DNA of 55,739 nucleotides from Chloroflexota bacterium (GTDB lineage Bacteria > Chloroflexota > Dehalococcoidia > Lucifugimonadales > Lucifugimonadaceae): the NCBI GenBank assembly GCA_018650845.1, contig JABIFF010000009.1, positions 1-55,739 on the forward strand, given 5' to 3'. Positions 49,643 through 55,739 of the stretch are shown here, in pieces (the stretch's first letter is position 1; every line of letters starts with the position of its first letter). The position numbers and the translations under genes are program-made. A model generated the notes under the pieces. It searched no databases, had not been told where the DNA came from, and saw nothing but the letters and a program-made list of their open reading frames with translations.

Positions 49643-51238
49643 CTAATCGTCTAGCGAACGCATAACCCTGCCCGGTAGTGTGCCGTTTGGCTTGCCGTTT
49701 TCTAGGGCTGGCTTGCCGTTGACGAATACGTAGTCCATGCCAGAGGAATAGACGTGCGGGTTCACGAAATCGTTGTGCTGTTTTACGTTTGCAGGATCGA
49801 AGATCAGCACGTCGGCGATCTGGCCGGGAGCGATTCGCCCTCGCCTTGAAAGATTCAGGCGAGAAGCGGGTAGGGCAGTCATTTTGTGAATGGCTTCCTC
49901 GATGGTGAAGAGTCCGCGTTGCTGCACAAACTGTTCGATGATTACTGAATTAGTTGCGTAGCTTCGTGGGTGCGGCTTGCCCGACGAAAGCGGCCCTTCA
50001 TCACGTAGCGATGAACCGTCGGAGGCGATCGACATTAGCGGCCATTTGGCAATCGAGTCGATGTCCTGAAGCTCCATCGAATGGAGTACGTAAGAACCTT
50101 CTGACTGTTCGTACAAACGAAGTGCTGCTTCTTCTGGCTCGCAGCCCCATTCATCGGCGATATCTTGCAGGCTGCGACCCTCAAGCGATTGGTCGGGCGG
50201 GAAGCTGGCGATTACACAGCCTTCAGCCGAGTGGTTTCGGTTGATGTAGTAGGTGACGTCGCTTCGAACCTGAGCTCGAATATCGGAATCGCCGAGGCGT
50301 TCAAGAGTTTTTTCTCGTCCACCTTCCAATGCCCATCGAGCAAACATTGCGCCCGAGAATCCGGTTGACGACCACTCGTACGGATACTGGTCGCCGGCGA
50401 CATCGATTCCTTCGCTGCGTGCGCGTTCCATTCCTTCTATCAATTCGTAGCCACGTCCCCAGAACTTTGGCCCAACTGCTTTCACGTGTGAAATTTGAAT
50501 TCGTGCACCGGTGCGTCGTCCTACTTCGATAGCTTCAGCGTGAGCAGGGAAGAGTCCGCTTAGGTCGTCTGCTTCTGAACGAATGTGCGATGAATAGAGC
50601 TTGCCTCGATCGGCAGCTGGTTGCGTGACAGCGATGATTTCGTCGGCGAGCGAGTAGGAGCCGGGGCCGTACCAGAGGCCGGTCGACATACCTAGCGCAC
50701 CAGCGTCGAGAGAATCGGCGAATATGCCGATCATCTGGTTTAGCTCGTCTGGGGTCGGCATTCGGGCTTCCATGCCCATGACCGCTCCTCGGACGGTTCC
50801 GTGTCCGATCTGTGCTGCGATGTTGATAGTCGAGCCAGATTCTTCAAGTGCTGACAGGTAACCGTCCATAGTCGACCAAATCGGCTGGTAGTTCGGGTCG
50901 TACTTGTCGGTACGTTCTTTGAATCCGTTCACGTTCTGCTCGGAAAGCAGTGGAGCGCAGTAGCTCATGCCGCAGTTGCCCATTAGTTCGAAAGTAACGC
51001 CTTGCGTGAGTTTCGAATCGGCAAGTGGGTCGATCAGGAACGAATTATCGGAGTGGGTGTGAAGGTCGATGAAGCCGGGTGTGACGATCTTGCCTGTGGC
51101 ATCAATTTCGCGGGCTGCTTCGCCAGTAATCTCACCAACAGATACGACGGTATCGCCTTTGATTGCGACGTCGGCTTTGAATTTCGCCGAGCCTGTGCCA
51201 TCGACAACCGTTCCATTCCTAATAATAAGATCGAACAA
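49643..51238 (-). CDS. N-acyl-D-amino-acid deacylase family amidohydrolase
   Basis: About 531 residues from the TTG at 51238, supported by AAGG 8 bp upstream and by the conserved start FDLIIRNGTVVDGTG; the open frame reaches 51343 but the added part is not family-like. Metal ligands appear in GFIDLHTHSD, a Cys in GNCGMSY, His in SSHIRSE and ISHVKAVG, and a C-terminal Asp in ASDGSS. The family deacylates N-acyl-D-amino acids and some cyclic imides. A C-terminal beta-sandwich is present (GRIAPGQIADVLIFDPANV). It fits with the hydantoinase theme of the window. Confidence 0.9.
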   Translation of the reverse strand: MFDLIIRNGTVVDGTGSAKFKADVAIKGDTVVSVGEITGEAAREIDATGKIVTPGFIDLHTHSDNSFLIDPLADSKLTQGVTFELMGNCGMSYCAPLLSEQNVNGFKERTDKYDPNYQPIWSTMDGYLSALEESGSTINIAAQIGHGTVRGAVMGMEARMPTPDELNQMIGIFADSLDAGALGMSTGLWYGPGSYSLADEIIAVTQPAADRGKLYSSHIRSEADDLSGLFPAHAEAIEVGRRTGARIQISHVKAVGPKFWGRGYELIEGMERARSEGIDVAGDQYPYEWSSTGFSGAMFARWALEGGREKTLERLGDSDIRAQVRSDVTYYINRNHSAEGCVIASFPPDQSLEGRSLQDIADEWGCEPEEAALRLYEQSEGSYVLHSMELQDIDSIAKWPLMSIASDGSSLRDEGPLSSGKPHPRSYATNSVIIEQFVQQRGLFTIEEAIHKMTALPASRLNLSRRGRIAPGQIADVLIFDPANVKQHNDFVNPHVYSSGMDYVFVNGKPALENGKPNGTLPGRVMRSLDD

Positions 51239-51505
51239 TTTTTTACCTTGCTTTGACGTTTGAGACTGGGTTGAACAACGAATCTGAATTGTGCGGTCGA
51301 TTTTAGATCGACTGACGAAAATTCCCGGTGCGGGCATGAGCATACCGCGGATACGGGAGTAACATGTTTCCGCTCAAGATCAGATCTCTCCAGCGTTTCG
51401 TTGTTAAATCCACGAAATATCGAGACACTGGCGAGCAGGTAGCGATATAGATATTTGTTTCGAGCTCCGGTGATACGGGCGCAGACCGAAGGAATGCAGA
51501 AGAAA

Positions 51506-52273
51506 ATGAAGTTTGTACGATTTTCAAACGGCGGCGACGCAGCATATGGCGTTGTTGATGGCGAGACCGTAAAAGAGATTTCCAATTCGCCAATTGGTCA
51601 GGATTACTCTGAGACAGGCGCTACGCACGACCTGAACGAAGTGAAGATTCTTGCTCCAAACCCCAACCCAAGCAAAATGCTTTGCCTTGCGTTGAACTAC
51701 GGTTCACACCTTCTTGGTGCCGACCGTCCAACTCGCCCACAGCCGTTCTACAAGAACACCAACGCAATCATCGGTCCTGGCGACCCGATCAAGCTTCCTG
51801 CTGATGCAGGTCTGGTTGTTTGTGAGTCAGAGCTGATTGCGATCATCGGTAAGGAAGCCAGCAAGGTTTCTGAAGCTGATGCGCTCGACTACGTTTTCGG
51901 CTACACAGCTGGTAACGACGTTAGTGCACGAGAATGGCAGTCTGGCGCAGATTCCGACATTCAGTGGTGGCGCGCTAAGTCTTCCGACACGTTCGGTCCT
52001 ACAGGTCCGTTCATGGTTACGGATATCGACCCGCAGGATGTAAGCATTCGTGGTTTGGTAAACGGTGTTGAGGGGCAGAAGTGTCACTCATCAGAGATGA
52101 TTTTCACTACGGCTCAGGCGATTTCGTTCCTTAGCCAGTACGTGACTCTCTACCCGGGTGACATGATTTGGACTGGTACTTCGGGAACTACTCCACCGAT
52201 CAACGTAGGTGGTGATGTGACTGTTGAGCTTGAGCACATTGGTGTGCTGCACAACCCAGTCATCGCCGGGTAG
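51506..52273 (+). CDS. Fumarylacetoacetate hydrolase-family protein
   Basis: About 255 residues. The FAH catalytic domain contains MLCLALNYGSHLLGA, the metal-binding CESELIAIIGK, YTAGNDVSAREWQ, DTFGPTGPFMVT and the C-terminal LYPGDMIWTGTSGT. Family members hydrolyse or decarboxylate acylpyruvates and related diketo acids with Mg. I chose the ATG at 51506 (MKFVRFSNGG); ATGs at 51494 and 51455 are in frame, and AAGGA lies at 51489-51493. A strong terminator follows. It is divergent from the aminoacylase gene. Confidence 0.9.
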   Translation: MKFVRFSNGGDAAYGVVDGETVKEISNSPIGQDYSETGATHDLNEVKILAPNPNPSKMLCLALNYGSHLLGADRPTRPQPFYKNTNAIIGPGDPIKLPADAGLVVCESELIAIIGKEASKVSEADALDYVFGYTAGNDVSAREWQSGADSDIQWWRAKSSDTFGPTGPFMVTDIDPQDVSIRGLVNGVEGQKCHSSEMIFTTAQAISFLSQYVTLYPGDMIWTGTSGTTPPINVGGDVTVELEHIGVLHNPVIAG

Positions 52274-52318
52274 CTGTGGCTACGTTTTCTGGCAGTTCGA
52301 CTGTCAGTTGCTAAATAG

Positions 52319-52357
52319 AAAAGCCCGTTCGCCTGGTTAATGGCGAGCGGGCTTTTT
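52319..52357. terminator. Bidirectional intrinsic terminator
   Basis: AAAAGCCCGTTCGCC (52319-52333) pairs with GGCGAGCGGGCTTTT (52342-52356), one G-U pair, 8-nt loop, T run after. It serves the convergent FAH and aldo/keto reductase genes. Confidence 0.95.
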
Positions 52358-52376
52358 GTTTTGTTGGGATTCGTTG

Positions 52377-53243
52377 CTAGGCGTGCGCTAGTTCAAATAA
52401 CGGCTTTTTGCCTTTGGCTTCGTTGCGTAGGATTGCTTCTTCTTCTGGGGTGATTGGTGTGAAGTCTTGGCCGATTTCGACAGCCATTTGCCAGAGTTCA
52501 GGATCACCAGGAGGAATGGCTGCGGTAATTGGCTGCGAGAGAGTCCAACGAAGCGCTAGTTTCATCAGGTCACGGTCTTCGATTGGTGCGTACCAAGTCT
52601 TGGGTCTAACCCGGTGATTACGATCTTCTAGTGCGTGGTGAGCCGCGCCTTTGAGGGCCAATCGTGTGACGCCACGTTTTTCTGCTTCGTCCATTATTCC
52701 CTTGCCGAATCCGGCTTCGAACCACGTGGTGAAATTGACTGGGAAGAGGACGGAATCGAAATCGAACCGATTCATTAGTTCGATTGCTACTTCAACAGAA
52801 TGCACTGAGAATCCGAGGTGTTTTACTAACCCTTCGTCACGTGCTTTTGAAAGAACTTCGAGCGCTCCACCGGGGCCGGTGACAGTTTCGAGATCTTCCA
52901 TAGTAGACATGGCGTGAAGTTGGTACAGATCGAAGTGATCGGTGCGAAGCAGTTTTAACGATTCTTCGAGTTCAGCTTGTGCGGAGACGGCGTCTCGCTT
53001 GTTGGTTTTGCACGAGAGAAAAACGTCGTTTCGGTATTGCTGAAGCGCAGGGCCAAGCATGTTCTGTGCGTTGCCATAGCCGGGGGCGACATCGAAGTAG
53101 TTGATGCCCTGGTCGATTGCCCATGACACGTAGCGTTGCGAATCTTCGGCGGTTTCGTCTCTAACGACGATTCCAGCGAACGCGATTATCGAAAGCTGTT
53201 GTCCGGTTGTGCCGTATTCACGTGTCTGCAAGATTTTCCTCAC
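52377..53243 (-). CDS. Aldo/keto reductase
   Basis: 288 residues of the AKR barrel. The catalytic tetrad is visible as Asp and Tyr in YFDVAPGYGNAQ, Lys in LSCKTNKRD and His in YQLHAMST. NADPH-binding residues follow in the C-terminal half. The family reduces aldehydes and ketones. It is a lone gene, convergent with the FAH gene. The C-terminal KGKKPLFELAHA has no special mark. Confidence 0.9.
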   Translation of the reverse strand: MRKILQTREYGTTGQQLSIIAFAGIVVRDETAEDSQRYVSWAIDQGINYFDVAPGYGNAQNMLGPALQQYRNDVFLSCKTNKRDAVSAQAELEESLKLLRTDHFDLYQLHAMSTMEDLETVTGPGGALEVLSKARDEGLVKHLGFSVHSVEVAIELMNRFDFDSVLFPVNFTTWFEAGFGKGIMDEAEKRGVTRLALKGAAHHALEDRNHRVRPKTWYAPIEDRDLMKLALRWTLSQPITAAIPPGDPELWQMAVEIGQDFTPITPEEEAILRNEAKGKKPLFELAHA

Positions 53244-53498
53244 TTCTTAAATAGCGAGGATAAATCGTACTACGGCTGGCTGGATTCAGGGTGCAGTTCG
53301 AAAGGTTCGGGCAGATCCCGACAATCACCCTGCCACGTGGCTCAGGAGGACGGCTTTGTTTGTTGTTGGCGTGCGTTTGCCGCCCTTCGAGAGCCTCAGG
53401 ATGGCACTTTACGAATTGCGCCTCAGGCAGATTTATCCAGCGTGTGGTCGTAGCTTATTCGCCAACGTCTACCGAACTGCTAGTAGACGTAGCCACTG
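53244..53498. other. Gap with one CCTTCGA/CTCAGG repeat (53381-53407)
   Basis: 255 bp between the aldo/keto reductase and ccdA. A repeat copy (CGCCCTTCGAGAGCCTCAGG, then ATGGCA) lies at 53381-53407. I see no gene; the AKR promoter should lie at the left end on the minus strand. Confidence 0.55.
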
Positions 53499-54431
53499 CT
53501 ACCCGATGCCGAAGTTACGGGATACTTCGCCTTCGGTGAGCCAGTAGAAGATCAGGTACCCGCCAACGAGAATTAGTACTCCAGCCGAGATTGGGTGAAC
53601 ATAGGGCATGATTCGGCGAATTTGGTTCACCATCGCACCCTTGAACACGGCAATTCCAATGGTCAGCACGGTGATGATGAACGTCATACCGAGTGCGTAA
53701 GCGAGGAACTGGCCCGTCGCTTCGACAATTCCACCGGTTGCCAACGAGCTGCTAATAAGTCCTAAGAAGATCGGAAGAGTGCAGCTTAGCGATGCAACTG
53801 CGTAAGAAATTCCGAAGAGGAAGTAACCCTTCACGCTGGTGTCGGAAGCGGTTCCGATGCGGGAAGCTGCCGACTGCGCTCGGTTGTTGTAAAGCTTGCC
53901 GCCGGCGAATAGATACGCACCTAAGCCAGCCATGACGAATCCGAGGAAGAAACCGATCCATGGGAAGATAGTGATGAATGATCGAGCGCCCGAAGAGATT
54001 GCTAAGCCAACACCGCCAAATAGCAGAACGAATCCCGCTCCCAAAGCAGCACTAACGTAAAGCGCTTTGATTAACGATCGTGAGAGCCCGCGTGCTGCCT
54101 GACCCGAATCTGGATCACCTTGCTGATCGGTGAGATACATCGTTAGGAAAGCAGGGAGCATCACGAATCCACAAGGATTCACTGTCGCCACCATTCCGGC
54201 TGCAAAAGCAAAGCCAAGCGGTAGAAACGAACCGATATCGCCAACGAAACCGGCGCTATCGGCAGAGTAGTTAAGTGCTCCACCAATGAAATCGTTCGCC
54301 CCCGGGCCAACGATAAGTCCTGCTACGAGAGCCAAGCCGGCAATCAAAGCTGCGATAGTCGCTGGGATAGGGAGATTTTTCGGGTTGAACCCGACTTCGT
54401 CTTGTGAAAATCCCGTGCTAGCCGTTGTCAT
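53499..54431 (-). CDS. ccdA: CcdA-type thiol/disulfide transmembrane protein
   Basis: 310 residues with six to eight transmembrane segments. It passes electrons across the membrane for cytochrome c maturation and periplasmic reduction. The two redox cysteines are in TVNPCGFVMLPAFL and in SLSCTLPIFLG, in the positions of DsbD/CcdA. An N-terminal extension of about 70 residues with an extra hydrophobic segment precedes the core, longer than the common 240-residue CcdA. It complements the ccmABCDE genes 10 kb away. It is divergent from the LuxR-type gene. Confidence 0.92.
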   Translation of the reverse strand: MTTASTGFSQDEVGFNPKNLPIPATIAALIAGLALVAGLIVGPGANDFIGGALNYSADSAGFVGDIGSFLPLGFAFAAGMVATVNPCGFVMLPAFLTMYLTDQQGDPDSGQAARGLSRSLIKALYVSAALGAGFVLLFGGVGLAISSGARSFITIFPWIGFFLGFVMAGLGAYLFAGGKLYNNRAQSAASRIGTASDTSVKGYFLFGISYAVASLSCTLPIFLGLISSSLATGGIVEATGQFLAYALGMTFIITVLTIGIAVFKGAMVNQIRRIMPYVHPISAGVLILVGGYLIFYWLTEGEVSRNFGIG

Positions 54432-54499
54432 ATTTTGAACTAATTCTTCCTAGTCGTATCCAAGTTCGACCTCAATTGGCGATCTTGAACCTTCTTGTT

Positions 54500-54522
54500 G
54501 TTTCCCATATTGCGTGGGAAAC
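54500..54522. promoter_or_regulatory. Perfect palindrome GTTTCCCA-N7-TGGGAAAC
   Basis: GTTTCCCA (54500-54507) and TGGGAAAC (54515-54522) are exact inverted copies. The site lies about 70 bp upstream of ccdA and about 200 bp upstream of the LuxR-type gene, in a 293-bp divergent region that is otherwise unassigned. No T-run follows, so an operator is more likely than a terminator. Confidence 0.5.
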
Positions 54523-54724
54523 ATATTTTCCGAAGCTGTCAATCAGTTACTAAATCCGATGCTTGTTCGTTGAGATAGGTTCACGATAAGCCAAGTCGGT
54601 TGAATTTTGAATGAAGCAATTGTGTTAGCTGGTTAGAGATTAATACGCCAACTATGATGACTCGGATTGCGTGCATTTGTGCGGATGTTTGGCAACTCAA
54701 TTATCTGATTAAGAACGAACCTCG

Positions 54725-55444
54725 GTGTCGCTGAAGCCCGACAACACCCAACCACTCCTAATTCCGTTGACTCAAGACACCGTCGCCCAAGACGTGCCGC
54801 GGATTACTGTGCATTTGGCACTTTCCGATAACGAACTTGAGAAAGCGATGCTGAGTTTGCTGGGGCGTAATGCCAGATTCCTGGTTGTAAAAGGGAGTAT
54901 TGGATACGCCGCGGAATCCGATGTACGACTAGTAGACGAATCTCCGGATCCTGATCAGCAACGAGAGTTAGACGAGCTTTCACCACCAAAATTACTGTTC
55001 ATTGGGTTGGGTAGAAGCGAGCAATTTCTTTTAGACGCGGCACATGCCGGGGCTTGGGCGTACATCAGTGAATCTGCCGATGCTGATGAGTTGGAAGACG
55101 CTATTTGTAGTCTTGTTGAATCGAAGGGAAGTCCGTTGCTAAAACAGCTGGCTCAGAGCGATTCAGGTTCGTTCGAAATTCTCGCTGGTCTGACAGATCC
55201 TGATTCTGACGATGATGATCATGCAGCAGTAAACAATCCGCTTACAACCGATGAGATTAAAATTCTTGAACTCATTGCACGTGGCGAGCCGAGTAAAAAC
55301 ATTGGTCATCACGTTGGCTTGGCAGAGCAAACGGTGAAGAACTACGTCGTGAAAATACTCGATAAAACGCACACTCACAACCGTGCCCATGCGGCTGCAT
55401 TAGCAGCTCAGCGGGGCTGGTTATCACCGCTCGATCACATCTAG
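54725..55444 (+). CDS. LuxR-family regulator with degenerate receiver domain
   Basis: 239 residues from GTG at 54725. The C-terminal helix-turn-helix (LTTDEIKILELIARGEPSKNIGHHVGLAEQTVKNYVVKILDKTHTHNRAHAAAL) is a clear LuxR/GerE domain. The N-terminal part has the late receiver pattern AGAWAYISESADADELEDAICSLV, in which the usual Lys is Ser/Glu, and no phosphorylatable Asp can be placed. It probably is a pseudo-receiver controlled by something other than phosphorylation. It is 181 bp upstream of rpsB on the same strand. Confidence 0.82.
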   Translation: MSLKPDNTQPLLIPLTQDTVAQDVPRITVHLALSDNELEKAMLSLLGRNARFLVVKGSIGYAAESDVRLVDESPDPDQQRELDELSPPKLLFIGLGRSEQFLLDAAHAGAWAYISESADADELEDAICSLVESKGSPLLKQLAQSDSGSFEILAGLTDPDSDDDDHAAVNNPLTTDEIKILELIARGEPSKNIGHHVGLAEQTVKNYVVKILDKTHTHNRAHAAALAAQRGWLSPLDHI

Positions 55445-55496
55445 ATTCGGGTTCGAAATATCGACTTGATTCTGCTCTGGATTTGAACTGGAGCTG

Positions 55497-55505
55497 TGTT
55501 AGAAT
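55497..55505 (+). promoter_or_regulatory. Extended -10 promoter of rpsB
   Basis: TGTTAGAAT matches TGnTATAAT at all but one base. The transcript would start near 55512 and carry a leader of about 115 nt. Confidence 0.55.
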
Positions 55506-55534
55506 GTAGGTCGATTCGTTGCACGATTGTTCGG

Positions 55535-55609
55535 CGCAGGCAAGTCCTGCGTCTATTTGTGTGCGGCGATATTTTTTATACGAGACCGGTTCTAAAGCTG
55601 TTGAACCGG
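55535..55609 (+). promoter_or_regulatory. Structured rpsB leader with two hairpins
   Basis: CGCAGG-CAAGT-CCTGCG (55535-55551) and CCGGTTC-N10-GAACCGG (55586-55592 with 55603-55609) are perfect stems; the second ends 17 nt before the rpsB start. S2 leaders often regulate their own operon, so this may be an autoregulatory site. Confidence 0.45.
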
Positions 55610-55625
55610 AAGTAGAGGCAAGTAA

Positions 55626-55739
55626 TTGACGACTTCAGAGACCCCGCAAGTTGCTGCAGTAGAAACTGAGCAAGAGGAGACTCTGGCGCCTCTCGACCTG
55701 CGTTCGCTTTTTGTCGCTGGTGTGCACTTCGGTCACCCT
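55626..55739 (+). CDS. rpsB: 30S ribosomal protein S2, 5' end (runs off the window)
   Basis: 38 codons are present. The TTG start at 55626 is preceded by AGAGG. After an acidic N-terminal extension of about 22 residues (TSETPQVAAVETEQEETLAP) the hallmark LRSLFVAGVHFGHP of S2 appears. S2 binds last to the small subunit. The extension is longer than in most S2 proteins, where this motif is near residue 10. The rest of the gene, probably followed by tsf, lies outside. Confidence 0.88.
   Translation, partial: MTTSETPQVAAVETEQEETLAPLDLRSLFVAGVHFGHP

Noticed and set aside
51239..51343. N-terminal 35-residue extension of the D-aminoacylase-like protein
   Set aside because: The stretch is not a signal peptide or a family segment, and the TTG at 51238 has a good ribosome site right before the conserved FDLIIRNGT.

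Overview
The window is about 55.7 kb of a compact bacterial chromosome of roughly 50% G+C. It carries around 50 protein genes, two tRNA genes and an unusually large number of short palindromic repeats between genes. The gene mix points to a marine Chloroflexota of the SAR202/Dehalococcoidia type: N-methylhydantoinase subunits in several copies, an RraA-like aldolase, a CaiB CoA-transferase, duplicated SDR enzymes, several amidohydrolases, a sulfatase, a short KorAB and a CcmE of the Cys-x3-Tyr type. This assignment is inference from gene content; no rRNA gene is present, and the only marker protein is the truncated rpsB at the right end.

Layout. 1-452 holds a tRNA-Gly, its terminator and repeats. 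452-10115 is a minus-strand run: RraA-like aldolase, MBL hydrolase, two HyuB, one HyuA, a CurA-like reductase and an AGE epimerase. 10368-13363 (+) has a CaiB CoA-transferase, a crotonase and CobJ. 13383-14596 (-) has a lipoprotein, a DUF4242 protein and tRNA-Phe. 14872-23387 (+) has a DRTGG protein, two paralogous small membrane proteins, a UvrD/PcrA helicase, a MOSC protein, a membrane protein and a fatty-acyl module of two hydratase-2-type proteins plus a double SDR. 23587-33388 is mostly minus strand and degradative: Abhydrolase_10, GH51 arabinofuranosidase, amidohydrolase, sulfatase, ThuA, GNAT and Nudix, with one plus-strand flavoprotein disulfide reductase. 33538-36472 (+) has a promoter/small-ORF/terminator island followed by korA-korB. 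36934-38833 has a divergent ECF sigma/zinc-finger pair and PlsY. 38959-44980 has an MFS exporter, ccmA-B-C-D-E (-) and a PPi-type phosphofructokinase. 45173-46679 (+) is a nucleotide cyclase gene with an in-frame TGA followed by an AlkD-like gene. 46913-55444 has a metallo-amidohydrolase, an RsuA-family pseudouridine synthase, a D-aminoacylase-like amidohydrolase, an FAH-family hydrolase, an aldo/keto reductase, CcdA and a LuxR-type regulator. The 5' end of rpsB closes the window.

How it fits together. The first operon plus CaiB and crotonase looks like a catabolic unit: cyclic amide opening by HyuAB, lactone or thioester hydrolysis, aldol cleavage and CoA activation. The MaoC-like pair and double SDR resemble a beta-oxidation or keto-reduction cassette. 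CcmA-E and CcdA serve cytochrome c maturation; CcmF, G and H are not in the window. GH51, sulfatase, AGE epimerase and ThuA suggest use of sulfated or plant/algal sugars.

The most striking observations are: a class III cyclase whose reading frame runs through a TGA at what would be the last Cys of a double CxxC motif (selenocysteine, readthrough or nonsense mutation); a near-consensus promoter with an unannotated 41-codon ORF or structured RNA and an intrinsic terminator ahead of korA; a CxxxY CcmE with a CcmD-like segment fused to a secreted domain; and several families of intergenic palindromes, two of which form MITE-like elements.
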